A stretch of 64,000 nt of DNA from Gramella sp. MAR_2010_147 (lineage in GTDB: Bacteria > Bacteroidota > Bacteroidia > Flavobacteriales > Flavobacteriaceae): the NCBI RefSeq assembly GCF_900105135.1, contig NZ_LT629741.1, positions 2,829,001-2,893,000 on the forward strand, in the 5' to 3' direction. A program made the position numbers and the translations under genes. Under the pieces are notes generated by a model, which was given only the letters and a program-made list of their open reading frames with translations, did no database searches and had not been told where the DNA came from. Shown one piece after another: positions 26,091 through 34,862 of the stretch (position 1 is the stretch's first letter; each line of letters begins with the position of its first letter).

Positions 26091-27443
26091 ATGGAACAAA
26101 ACGATATTGCAGTAGGATTAGATATTGGAACAACAAAGATTGTGGCTATGATTGGCCGCAAGAATGAGTATGGCAAGGTAGAGATCATTGGGATTGGAAA
26201 ATCTAAATCTCTTGGTGTACATCGAGGTGTAGTGAATAACATTACGCAAACCATCCAGTCTATCCAGCAGGCAATACAGGAAGCGGAAGCCGATAGCGGT
26301 TTAAAGATTAGTGAAGTAGTGGTTGGAATTGCGGGACAGCATATTAGAAGTCTTCAGCACAGTGACTATATAACCCGTCAGAGCCCTGATGAAGTGATAG
26401 ATGCAGATGATATTCATACGCTTTGCAACCAGGTTCACAAATTGGTGATGTTGCCTGGAGAGGAGATCATTCATGTGCTTCCGCAGGAATTTAAAGTAGA
26501 CGGTCAGGCTGAAATTAAAGAGCCTATCGGGATGTATGGTGGGCGGCTTGAAGCCAATTTTCACGTGGTCGTGGGCCAGGTCTCTTCTATTAGAAATATT
26601 GGAAGATGCGTAAAAAGTTCCGGACTTGAACTTTCAGCAGTAACCCTGGAGCCATTAGCATCAGCAAATGCGGTCTTAAGTCAGGAAGAAAAAGAAGCTG
26701 GAGTTGCGCTAATTGATATTGGCGGTGGTACTACCGATCTGGCCATTTTCAAAGACGGAATTATTCGCCATACAGCTGTGATCCCTTTCGGCGGAAATGT
26801 GATCACTGAAGATATTAAAGAAGGATGCTCGATCATTGAAAAGCAAGCTGAATTATTGAAGATTAAATTCGGTTCCGCATGGCCGGGTGAAAATAAGGAT
26901 AATGAGATCGTTTCAATTCCAGGATTACGAGGAAGAGAACCTAAGGAAATTACCTTAAAAAATCTCTCAAAGATCATTCATGCTCGCGTAGTTGAAATTA
27001 TTGAACAGGTATACCTGGAGATCAAGAATTACGGGCATGATGAACAAAAGAAGAAATTGATCGCTGGCCTTGTATTAACAGGTGGTGGTGCACAATTGAA
27101 GCACATCAAACAGCTGGCTGAATATATCACGGGAATGGATACCAGAATTGGTTATCCTAATGAGCATTTAGCCGGAACAACAGATTCAGAAACTACAAGT
27201 CCGGTTTATGCTACCGCCGTAGGATTAGTGATGAATAGCCTTGAAAAAGGAAATAGCAGATTTCAGGAAGAGGCCGTGCTGTCAGAAAAAAGCCCGGTAG
27301 AAGATTCCGGAGAAAATGAAGAAGGGGATCAGTTTTATGAAGAAGCTGATCTGGAGGAACAAACCTCGAAAAAAGTGGCCCGAAAAAGCATTTTTGATAA
27401 GTGGGCAGAGAAATTCAAAGATTTTTTAGATAACGCAGAGTAA
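26091..27443 (+). CDS. ftsA: Cell division protein FtsA
   Basis: Actin-like ATPase that tethers FtsZ to the membrane. 450 residues: phosphate 1 motif VGLDIGTTKIVAMIG, the 1C (SHS2) subdomain at about 80-160, phosphate 2 LIDIGGGTTDLAIF and adenosine motif LVLTGGGAQLKHI. After an acidic linker (about 395-430) the C-terminal KSIFDKWAEKFKDFL is an amphipathic helix, the expected membrane-targeting sequence. Separated by 28 bases from ftsZ. Confidence 0.96.
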   Translation: MEQNDIAVGLDIGTTKIVAMIGRKNEYGKVEIIGIGKSKSLGVHRGVVNNITQTIQSIQQAIQEAEADSGLKISEVVVGIAGQHIRSLQHSDYITRQSPDEVIDADDIHTLCNQVHKLVMLPGEEIIHVLPQEFKVDGQAEIKEPIGMYGGRLEANFHVVVGQVSSIRNIGRCVKSSGLELSAVTLEPLASANAVLSQEEKEAGVALIDIGGGTTDLAIFKDGIIRHTAVIPFGGNVITEDIKEGCSIIEKQAELLKIKFGSAWPGENKDNEIVSIPGLRGREPKEITLKNLSKIIHARVVEIIEQVYLEIKNYGHDEQKKKLIAGLVLTGGGAQLKHIKQLAEYITGMDTRIGYPNEHLAGTTDSETTSPVYATAVGLVMNSLEKGNSRFQEEAVLSEKSPVEDSGENEEGDQFYEEADLEEQTSKKVARKSIFDKWAEKFKDFLDNAE

Positions 27444-27471
27444 TAAAGATACAACCAGTAAAACAGAGTTT

Positions 27472-29469
27472 ATGAGCAGTACAGAATTTGGAGACATCTC
27501 ATTCGATTTACCTAAGAATCAATCGAACGTCATCAAAGTGATAGGAGTAGGCGGTGGAGGAAGCAATGCCATCAACCATATGTTCCAGTTGGGAATTAAA
27601 GGGGTTGATTTTGTTGTTTGTAATACCGATTCCCAGGCACTAGAGAACAGTTCGGTTCCAAACAAGATTCAATTAGGTGTGACCCTTACCGAAGGACTTG
27701 GAGCAGGAGCAAATCCCGAAATTGGGGAAAAAGCAGCAGTAGAAAGTTTTGAGGAAATCAAACAAATGCTGGATTCTAACACCAAGATGGTTTTTATAAC
27801 TGCCGGAATGGGTGGTGGTACCGGAACCGGGGCTGCGCCAATCATTGCCAAGCAGGCCAAGGAACTGGATATCCTTACGGTTGGTATTGTAACGATTCCT
27901 TTTCAGTTTGAAGGGAAAAACAGAAATGAACAGGCACAATTAGGGGTTGAAAGACTACGCCAGAATGTTGATTCTCTAATTGTGATCAATAATAATAAGC
28001 TTCGTGAGGTTTATGGAAACCTTGGTTTTAAAGCCGGTTTTTCAAAAGCTGATGAGGTCCTTGCCACAGCTTCCAGAGGTATTGCAGAGGTAATTACGCA
28101 TCATTACACGCAAAACATTGACTTGCGGGATGCGAAAACCGTGCTTAGTAAAAGCGGTACTGCAATTATGGGGTCTGCCCAGGCTTCAGGAGCCAGCAGG
28201 GCTACAGATGCTATTATGAAAGCTCTTGATTCTCCGTTATTAAACGATAATAAGATCACCGGTGCCAAAAATGTTTTACTGCTTATTGTATCTGGCAACG
28301 AAGAGATTACTATTGACGAAATTGGGGAAATTAACGATCATATTCAGGCGGAGGCTGGACATTCTGCTAACATTATTATGGGTGTTGGTGAAGATGAATC
28401 TTTAGAAGATGCGATTGCCGTAACTATTATTGCTACTGGTTTTGATGTAGAACAGCAAAACGAGATCACTAATACTGAAACTAAAAAGATCATCCATACA
28501 CTGGAAGATGAGCAAAGGGCTGAGCAGGATTTAACTACTAAGAAATCTGCCCCTATTTCACAGGTGACCAATGCACCTGTAAATGATAATCCAAAGAATG
28601 AATTGCAATTTGACGAGCCTGCAAAGGATGAGAAAATAGTTCATAAGCTGGATGAGTCTGTGGAGGAAGTTGACGAAGTGGGCAATATTCATAAGAAAGT
28701 AGATGATGTTCTTAAAACGCCAGATTTCGCTCGTAAACTGGATGTGACTTATGAAGAAGTTGATCCTGAAGATTTCATTATTAACGATACAAATGAAGAT
28801 GCTGGTTCAATGGAAGTAAATGAACCTGAAGAGACCAAATCTGAAAGTGAAGATCAATTCATGTTTACTTTTGATATGCCAATGAACAAGGAAGAAGAAA
28901 AGCCTGCTTCCACTGAAAAGTCTCAGGAAGTAACAAGGCATCATCTTGAAGAGGAGGAGATCAAAGAGGAAGCGAAGAATATTAAAGTCAACGAAGCGGT
29001 AGAGATCGTTCCGGTTACTGAAAGTTCTGCCCAGGGAATCAAAAGATATAGTCTTGACGATTATATGGAAATGGAGCAGAAGCTTGAAAATTCTAAGGCT
29101 CCTAAGAAAGAAGAAGTGAAAGATGAGACTATCGCTTTTGAAAAGAAAACCGTAGCTCCGGCTCCTGAAAAGGAAAATACGGGTGACGGCCATGATCCTT
29201 TCGATAATCCTATTTCTTCTGAAGTGGTAAGACAAAGAACCGCCGAGCGGAAGGCGAAAATGAAGGAATTCAATTATAAGTTTAGAACCGGAGGATCAGC
29301 TCAAATAGATGAGATCGAGAAACAACCTGCTTACAAGAGAGCAGGTATCGAACTTGATAATTCAAAACCTGGAGAAGGTAAATTATCCCGTACCAGTATA
29401 GATCAGGATGAAAATAATGATCTGCATTTTAGAAAGAACAACTCTTTTCTACACGATAATGTAGATTAA
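27472..29469 (+). CDS. ftsZ: Cell division protein FtsZ with long C-terminal linker
   Basis: Tubulin-like GTPase forming the Z ring. 665 residues, against about 380 in E. coli. The GTPase core (about 15-325) carries VGGGGSNAINHM, the tubulin signature GGGTGTGAAP and the synergy loop region NNNKLREVYGNLGFKAGFSKADE. Residues about 330-600 form an acidic, low-complexity, probably disordered linker. The C-terminus contains RTAERKAKMKEFNYKF and KQPAYKRAGI, conserved-looking segments that may contact FtsA. Last gene of the cluster, closed by a perfect terminator. Confidence 0.96.
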   Translation: MSSTEFGDISFDLPKNQSNVIKVIGVGGGGSNAINHMFQLGIKGVDFVVCNTDSQALENSSVPNKIQLGVTLTEGLGAGANPEIGEKAAVESFEEIKQMLDSNTKMVFITAGMGGGTGTGAAPIIAKQAKELDILTVGIVTIPFQFEGKNRNEQAQLGVERLRQNVDSLIVINNNKLREVYGNLGFKAGFSKADEVLATASRGIAEVITHHYTQNIDLRDAKTVLSKSGTAIMGSAQASGASRATDAIMKALDSPLLNDNKITGAKNVLLLIVSGNEEITIDEIGEINDHIQAEAGHSANIIMGVGEDESLEDAIAVTIIATGFDVEQQNEITNTETKKIIHTLEDEQRAEQDLTTKKSAPISQVTNAPVNDNPKNELQFDEPAKDEKIVHKLDESVEEVDEVGNIHKKVDDVLKTPDFARKLDVTYEEVDPEDFIINDTNEDAGSMEVNEPEETKSESEDQFMFTFDMPMNKEEEKPASTEKSQEVTRHHLEEEEIKEEAKNIKVNEAVEIVPVTESSAQGIKRYSLDDYMEMEQKLENSKAPKKEEVKDETIAFEKKTVAPAPEKENTGDGHDPFDNPISSEVVRQRTAERKAKMKEFNYKFRTGGSAQIDEIEKQPAYKRAGIELDNSKPGEGKLSRTSIDQDENNDLHFRKNNSFLHDNVD

Positions 29470-29485
29470 TTTTAACCTAGCCACG

Positions 29486-29519
29486 AAAAAAGGCTGCCAA
29501 TTGGCAGCCTTTTTTTATT
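29486..29519. terminator. Intrinsic terminator of the division/cell-wall cluster
   Basis: A perfect 15-bp palindromic stem (AAAAAAGGCTGCCAA at 29486-29500 with its complement 29501-29515) and a T tract. The symmetry means it can stop transcription from both sides, also for the convergent small gene. Confidence 0.92.
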
Positions 29520-29534
29520 AAGTAAAATTAAATA

Positions 29535-29741
29535 CTATGAGTTCTGGCTCTTTGCCTGAACTTCATCGGTGTCTTTTCTGTATTTTAACATTGAAATTCC
29601 GGCAACAAAGAATACGAAGCCTAGGATAGTAAGCGCCCAGGGGCTGAGCATTAATGCTACACTGCCAAAAATTCCTAATACACCCATTACAAGTGCAATT
29701 GCACCTCCAATAAGCATAATCATTGCTAAGATTTTAATCAT
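29535..29741 (-). CDS. Small two-helix membrane protein
   Basis: 68 residues with two hydrophobic segments (about 3-25 and 30-50) separated by a short Pro/Ser turn, and a polar C-terminal tail (KYRKDTDEVQAKSQNS). No family recognised. Convergent with ftsZ behind the terminator and 68 bases downstream of the pyrophosphatase gene, so it could be read from the same promoter. Good start context and composition make a real gene likely. Confidence 0.6.
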   Translation of the reverse strand: MIKILAMIMLIGGAIALVMGVLGIFGSVALMLSPWALTILGFVFFVAGISMLKYRKDTDEVQAKSQNS

Positions 29742-29809
29742 ATCTAGTATTATTGGTTATAAAATAAAAGTAATTAAAGAATTGAAAGTAACATGAATAT
29801 TAACAAATT

Positions 29810-30298
29810 TTACAATTCTGCATGATTTCGTAATATCTTATTTTCAGTTTCCTTTTCGTCAGCCCAGCCCTGTATTTCAGTTTTATCTGCAGGATCGTAA
29901 TTTGTAAACCAGCTTTCCAGAATATTCTTCACTGGTTCGTATTTTTTAACGAAATCTTTAAAAGTTTCAGCATCGATCGTTCTCAGTTTGGGGTCTGCAG
30001 GAATAGCAATTACTTTAAAATCCTCCTCATCTGCATCAATCAATTTAAGCATACCAATGGGAATTATTTCTATAATTTCGCCGGAAGGGATGGTAGAGCT
30101 AAGCACCATTACATCCAAGGCATCCCCGTCTCCTCCTTTTTTTGGATCTGAAAAGGTGGAAGGGATAAAACCATAATTGGCTGGATAGGCTAGAAAGTCA
30201 ATTGTTCTTTCTTTCCCTTCTCTCAAAGATGGCTTAAAGACTTTAGAGATCTTATCATACTCGATTTTAGAATTGGTCCCAGCCGGGATCTCTATCAC
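29810..30298 (-). CDS. ppa: Inorganic pyrophosphatase (family I); signal peptide interrupted
   Basis: Hydrolyses pyrophosphate. The open frame from GTG at 30298 gives 162 residues with VIEIPAGTNSKIEYD, YPANYGFIPSTF, the metal-binding GGDGDALDVMVL signature and WFTNYDP..IQGWAD, so the catalytic domain is intact. Upstream in the same frame, beginning at ATG 30406, the sequence reads MRYLLII-stop-CLCLFIGCKSS, then continues to this domain. This is a lipoprotein signal (lipobox FIGC) broken by one TAA at 30383-30385. ATG 30406 is 2 bases after the upstream gene's stop, supporting it as the ancestral start. As read, only a shorter, cytosolic enzyme could be made by internal initiation. Confidence 0.88.
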   Translation of the reverse strand: MIEIPAGTNSKIEYDKISKVFKPSLREGKERTIDFLAYPANYGFIPSTFSDPKKGGDGDALDVMVLSSTIPSGEIIEIIPIGMLKLIDADEEDFKVIAIPADPKLRTIDAETFKDFVKKYEPVKNILESWFTNYDPADKTEIQGWADEKETENKILRNHAEL

Positions 30299-30408
30299 TG
30301 CCTGATAATACCCGTTTTTGGATTTAAGATCTGTGTTGAGATAATCTATTGACGATTTGCACCCGATAAATAAACATAGGCATTAAATTATCAAAAGATA
30401 TCTCATGG

Positions 30409-30966
30409 TTAATTCCAGTAGATCATAAAGTATTTGATCTTGGCATCATCCGGTATCTGGGAAGCCATGATCTTACTATCGGTATCATACCTTAGGTTGG
30501 TAGGTAATTGATTTTTATCTATGGTAATGTATGCGTTTATTTCGTCCAGAAATACCACTGCAGAGTTTATGGTATTTTCAATTCTGGAGATAGTATAATT
30601 TTCTACAACCTCCTTAAAAGTACTTTTAATGTTTATTCCATGTTTAGTTTCATATCGTGGATCCAGAATCCTGATGTAGCCTATAGTACTCGTTGAGTCA
30701 AACTCCTGTAGAGGTTCCAGACTCATCAAAGCCTGCCCGTCTTCGCTAAAAATCTTGATCTCATCTGTTGAACGAAATTCCTGCGGACCGCTGGTTTGCC
30801 TTACTATACTGTCTCCCTGAAAAATTGAATCTAATTGATTTATCTTAATATCTTTTTTTAGGGGGCCAACCTGGGTAGGCGAAATAAGAAATGGATTTTC
30901 TTCATCACTGGTACAGGATAATACACTAATACATAAACCAATAATCAATAAAGCTCTTTTGTACAT
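30409..30966 (-). CDS. Hypothetical lipoprotein upstream of the pyrophosphatase
   Basis: 185 residues with a clear lipoprotein signal (LLIIGLCISVLSC, Cys at 18). The mature part contains a Ser/Thr/Asp-rich region and alternating beta-like segments (SEDGQALMSLEPLQEFD, IGYIRILDPRYETK, NAYITIDKNQLP). No family recognised. It is 18 bases downstream of the HerA-like ATPase gene and just ahead of ppa, so the three likely form one leftward transcript. Confidence 0.65.
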   Translation of the reverse strand: MYKRALLIIGLCISVLSCTSDEENPFLISPTQVGPLKKDIKINQLDSIFQGDSIVRQTSGPQEFRSTDEIKIFSEDGQALMSLEPLQEFDSTSTIGYIRILDPRYETKHGINIKSTFKEVVENYTISRIENTINSAVVFLDEINAYITIDKNQLPTNLRYDTDSKIMASQIPDDAKIKYFMIYWN

Positions 30967-30984
30967 TTTAAATGGTAGAATTTT

Positions 30985-32505
30985 TTATTTTAAAAATTTG
31001 TTGAGTATCCCCATTACTCCTCTTATAAAGGTCGCGCTGGTCAATACTTTTATAATGGCTCCCTCGGTGCTTTTTGTTCGACGGCGGGAACTGGTTTTCG
31101 TTACTTCTTTTCTTTCTTTTTTAGCCTTTTCTTTTGCTTCCTCTTTTTCTGCAATTTCAATTTTCTTATTCAGAATTTCGTAAGCACTCTCTCTATCAAT
31201 TTCCTGATTATATTTTGGAACAAGATCAGAGTTTTTGATTAGGTCCTTTAATTCCTTATCGGTAAGGATATCCATCCTGCTCATAGGTGCTCTAAGCATC
31301 GTCGCAACTAGCGGAGAAGGTCTTCCTTTTTCATCTAATGCAGAGACTAAAGCCTCGCCTATACCTAACGCAGTAAGCATGTTTTTGGTATCGTAAAATT
31401 CTGATTCCGGATAATTTTCCGCAGCTAGTTTTATCGCTTTCCTGTCTTTAGCGGTGAAAGCTCTTAAAGCGTGCTGAACTTTTAATCCTAGCTGTCCAAG
31501 TACTTCTTCAGGAACATCAGCAGGATTTTGAGTCACAAAATAAATTCCAACTCCCTTAGATCTTATCAATTTTACGATGCTTTCAATTTGATCTAATAAT
31601 GCATCTGAGGCCTCGTCAAAAATAAGATGAGCCTCATCTATAAATAATACCAGTTCCGGTTTATCCATATCTCCTTTTTCCGGAAATGTGGAATAGATTT
31701 CAGCAAGCAGGCTTAACATAAAAGTTGAAAATAGTTTGGGCCTGTCCTGGATATCTGTAAGTCTTAGGATATTTACGAAACCTTTACCCTCTCTTGTCTT
31801 TCTAAGAAGATCGTTTACTTCAAAACTTCGCTCTCCAAAAAAAAGATCGGCGCCTTGTTGCTCCAGAGCTACAATTTTGCGCAGAATAGCTCCTGTGGAT
31901 GCTGAAGAAATCCTACCGTAATCTTTTTCAAACTCCTTTTTCCCGTCTTCAGTTGAATATTGAATGATCTTCTTGAGATCTTTAAGGTCTAATAAGGGCA
32001 GCTGATTGTCATCACAATATTTAAAGATAATAGCTAAAATTCCAGATTGTGTTGCATTTAAATCTAATATTCTGGATAATAAAACAGGGCCAAATTCACT
32101 CACAGTTGCTCTTAGCCTTATTCCATCCTGGTCTGAGAGGCTTAAGATCTCAACGGGAGATTGCCGAGAGGTAAATGGGAAGTCGAGTTTATTGTGTCTT
32201 TCTGTAATAAAATCTTTTTCCTCCGCAGGTTGTGCGATGCCACTTAAGTCTCCTTTTACATCCATCAATAATACAGGAACCCCTTTTTCTGAAAGATTTT
32301 CAGAAATGATCTGTAGTGTTTTTGATTTTCCTGTACCGGTAGCCCCCGCGATCAAACCATGACGGTTCATGGTTTTTAGTGGGATTTTTACTGCTGCTTC
32401 AGAATGTACATTTCCATTCAACATCCCGGCACCTAAATAAAGATAATCGCCTTTTGTGGTATAGCCTTTTTTAATTTTTTCAATGAATTGTGCCGCTTTG
32501 TCCAT
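30985..32505 (-). CDS. HerA/DUF853-like ATPase
   Basis: About 506 residues of the HerA-FtsK superfamily. Walker A is GATGTGKSKTLQI (about 50-62), Walker B is LVLFIDEAHLIFDEASD (about 270) and a downstream GVGIYFVTQNPADVPE is the sensor-like strand typical of DUF853 (E. coli YjgR-like) proteins. A Lys/Glu-rich stretch sits near the C-terminus. The start is the internal ATG at 32505, giving MDKAAQFIEKIKKGY; the longer ORF adds unrelated residues. Biological role unknown. Confidence 0.88.
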   Translation of the reverse strand: MDKAAQFIEKIKKGYTTKGDYLYLGAGMLNGNVHSEAAVKIPLKTMNRHGLIAGATGTGKSKTLQIISENLSEKGVPVLLMDVKGDLSGIAQPAEEKDFITERHNKLDFPFTSRQSPVEILSLSDQDGIRLRATVSEFGPVLLSRILDLNATQSGILAIIFKYCDDNQLPLLDLKDLKKIIQYSTEDGKKEFEKDYGRISSASTGAILRKIVALEQQGADLFFGERSFEVNDLLRKTREGKGFVNILRLTDIQDRPKLFSTFMLSLLAEIYSTFPEKGDMDKPELVLFIDEAHLIFDEASDALLDQIESIVKLIRSKGVGIYFVTQNPADVPEEVLGQLGLKVQHALRAFTAKDRKAIKLAAENYPESEFYDTKNMLTALGIGEALVSALDEKGRPSPLVATMLRAPMSRMDILTDKELKDLIKNSDLVPKYNQEIDRESAYEILNKKIEIAEKEEAKEKAKKERKEVTKTSSRRRTKSTEGAIIKVLTSATFIRGVMGILNKFLK

Positions 32506-32646
32506 TAATGCTAAGTTATTATAAAAATGATAATTCAAAAGAATAAAACAATCCACTTCTGTAAAGAGAAGAAAATTGTTTTAATTTAAATATAGGCTTA
32601 CTTTTATAAATATCAGAATATGATCTAAAAGACTATTTTTATAAGA

Positions 32647-33786
32647 ATGAGAAAATATCTACTTCTTCCTTTACTAATAGTGCTTATTGGTGGCTGCGGT
32701 TTAAGGAGGAACCTACTGAAACAAATTTCGGTTTCTGAAGACACAAAGCTTGCGCCAGTATTTCAAAATGCCGAAAAGTATGAACTTCAGATCATGTATT
32801 CCAGGATCATCAAAAAAAATGGGGGAGTTGAATTCCATGATTATAAATACCGGGTAGATTCTGAAGCTTATTTTTATCCCGCCAGCACCGTTAAATTACC
32901 TATTGCAGTTCTAAGTCTTGAGAAACTTAATGAATTAAATACGGAAGGAGTGAAAATTGACAAAAATACAAGCTATTATTTGGAGAGTGATTCGGTAGAA
33001 AACAGGATCGAGGATGATATAAAAGCCATTTTCGCAGTAAGTGATAATGAGGCTTACAATCGTTTATTCGAGTTTTTGGGACAGGATTATATTAATTCCA
33101 GAATGAAAGCAAAAGGCCTGGCGTCAATTCGTATCTCTCACAGATTTTCTGGTGAAGGTTCTGGTGACACCCTTACCCGTCAAATGATTTTTAAAACTGA
33201 AGATGGAGATTTTGAATTACCCGTCACGAATAATGCAAAGGCTGATTCACTGGAAATATATGATGTAATTAAAGGAAAGGCCTATATGAAAGAAGGGGAA
33301 AAAGTAGATGAACCTTTTAGTTTTGCCCTGAAGAATTATTTTCCGGTCGAAACTCAACATAATCTGATGAAGAGACTTTTCTTTCCGGAAGTCTTTGAGA
33401 AATGCCAAATCTTTGATCTTACAAAGGAAGATAAGATGTTCCTTAAAGAAGCAATGTCAAATTTACCAAGAGAACTTGATTATGATGAAACCAAATTTTA
33501 TGATAGCTACGGAAAGTTCTTTATCTACGGTGATTCAAAGGAAAGGATTCCTGCACATGTAAAAATTTATAACAAAGTGGGCTATGCCTACGGCACGCTA
33601 ACCGAGACTGCTTATATTGAAGATGAGAAAAACGATATTCAATTTTTACTTACAGCGACTTTACTCGTAAATAAAAATGAGATTTTTAATGATAATATTT
33701 ACGAATACGATAACATAGGAATCCCTTTTCTGGCTGAACTGGGCAGGCAGCTCTACCAAAAAGAATTGCTTCGGCGTAAAAATTAG
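32647..33786 (+). CDS. Class A beta-lactamase-fold serine hydrolase lipoprotein
   Basis: 379 residues, lipoprotein signal ending VLIGGC (Cys at 17). The catalytic set of the penicillin-recognising fold is present: SxxK as Ser80-Thr-Val-Lys83 in YPASTVKLP and SDN at 132-134 (VSDNEAYNR). The third motif is less clear, possibly NKVGYAYGTLTE. The Glu166-type deacylation residue of true class A beta-lactamases cannot be confirmed, so it could be a peptidase, esterase or lactamase-like envelope enzyme. Convergent with the LD-carboxypeptidase gene, 4 bases apart. Confidence 0.82.
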   Translation: MRKYLLLPLLIVLIGGCGLRRNLLKQISVSEDTKLAPVFQNAEKYELQIMYSRIIKKNGGVEFHDYKYRVDSEAYFYPASTVKLPIAVLSLEKLNELNTEGVKIDKNTSYYLESDSVENRIEDDIKAIFAVSDNEAYNRLFEFLGQDYINSRMKAKGLASIRISHRFSGEGSGDTLTRQMIFKTEDGDFELPVTNNAKADSLEIYDVIKGKAYMKEGEKVDEPFSFALKNYFPVETQHNLMKRLFFPEVFEKCQIFDLTKEDKMFLKEAMSNLPRELDYDETKFYDSYGKFFIYGDSKERIPAHVKIYNKVGYAYGTLTETAYIEDEKNDIQFLLTATLLVNKNEIFNDNIYEYDNIGIPFLAELGRQLYQKELLRRKN

Positions 33787-33790
33787 ACAT

Positions 33791-34846
33791 TTACTTCACC
33801 GCTGGAGACAACATTGTGATAGTGCCTTTAGAAGCATTGAGCTGAATCTCCAAACCATTCGGGATGGTGGCATTGTCATTAATATGCCCGATCATTGCTC
33901 CAGAATAAGCCGGGATATTCAATGGTTTAATATAATGATCTATAACTTCTTCAAGAGTTAACGAGCCATAACCGCTTCCGCCGGGATCGCAATCGGTACA
34001 TTTTCCAAAAACAAAACCACTGATCTGTTCAAATACACCACCTAAATATAACTGGGACATCATTCTGTCAACGGCATAGATCTTTTCACCTACATCTTCC
34101 AGGTACAGGATTTTTCCTTTCCAGTCTTGTGGGAAATATTCAGAACCCATAATTCCGGTAAGTACAGAAAGATTTCCACCAAGAAGCTGACCCGTTACCG
34201 TTCCTTCATTTATCACTCTGATTCGATTTTTGGTTTGAACAAGCTCATCCCCTTTATTTTTTGGGTTTTCGTAGGTGATCGCTTCCTTTTGAAAAAGAAG
34301 ACGCTTTAAATAGTCATAGCTAAAGGAATTCCAGCTGGATACTGCCACCGGCCCATGGAAAGTTATAAGTCCCGTTTTTTCGAAAATGGCCATGTGTAAT
34401 GCTGTAATATCGCTATATCCAAGAAAGATCTTGGGATTGTTCTTTATTGCTTCATAGTCTAATTTATCCAGAATTCTTGCAGCTCCTGAACCTCCTCGCA
34501 AAGCGATTACCGCTTTGATAGAATCATCTCTGAACATTTCGTTGAATTCTTCAGCTCTTTCTTCATCGGTACCAGCCAGGTGGCCATAACGGTTCCTGGT
34601 GTTTTTCCCGAATTTTACCTTCAAGCCCATGGCTTCAAAAGATTCCTTTGCAATTTCATAGGGTTCCGACTCGAAAATAGCACTGGCGGGGCTTACAATC
34701 CCAATAGTATCCCCTTCTATTAAAGCTTCCGGAAGTAAGGTGTCACTACTTAACCTGAACTCCTTAAGACTATTGAATGAGTGTGTATTTAGCGGTAGTA
34801 AAAGTCCGCCAATCCCTATATTCTGAATAAATTTTCTTCTTTGCAT
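33791..34846 (-). CDS. ldcA: LD-carboxypeptidase (peptidase S66)
   Basis: Serine peptidase of the LdcA/MccF family, which in E. coli trims the terminal D-Ala from murein tetrapeptides. 351 residues: an N-terminal RRKFIQNIGIGG segment resembling a Tat or Sec signal, GDTIGIVSPASA, ALRGGSGAARILD, the nucleophile in GYSDITALH (Ser145), the catalytic Glu in LYLEDVGE and His in GAMIGHINDN. It starts 16 bases after the PBP4 gene stop, forming a two-gene transcript of peptidoglycan peptidases. MccF-like activity on other substrates cannot be excluded. Confidence 0.9.
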   Translation of the reverse strand: MQRRKFIQNIGIGGLLLPLNTHSFNSLKEFRLSSDTLLPEALIEGDTIGIVSPASAIFESEPYEIAKESFEAMGLKVKFGKNTRNRYGHLAGTDEERAEEFNEMFRDDSIKAVIALRGGSGAARILDKLDYEAIKNNPKIFLGYSDITALHMAIFEKTGLITFHGPVAVSSWNSFSYDYLKRLLFQKEAITYENPKNKGDELVQTKNRIRVINEGTVTGQLLGGNLSVLTGIMGSEYFPQDWKGKILYLEDVGEKIYAVDRMMSQLYLGGVFEQISGFVFGKCTDCDPGGSGYGSLTLEEVIDHYIKPLNIPAYSGAMIGHINDNATIPNGLEIQLNASKGTITMLSPAVK

Positions 34847-34862
34847 TTGAGTAGGTTCTGTT

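Noticed and set aside
28807..29235. Minus-strand ORF of 142 codons inside ftsZ
   Set aside because: Antisense of the Glu/Lys-rich linker; yields Phe/Leu/Arg-rich nonsense sequence.
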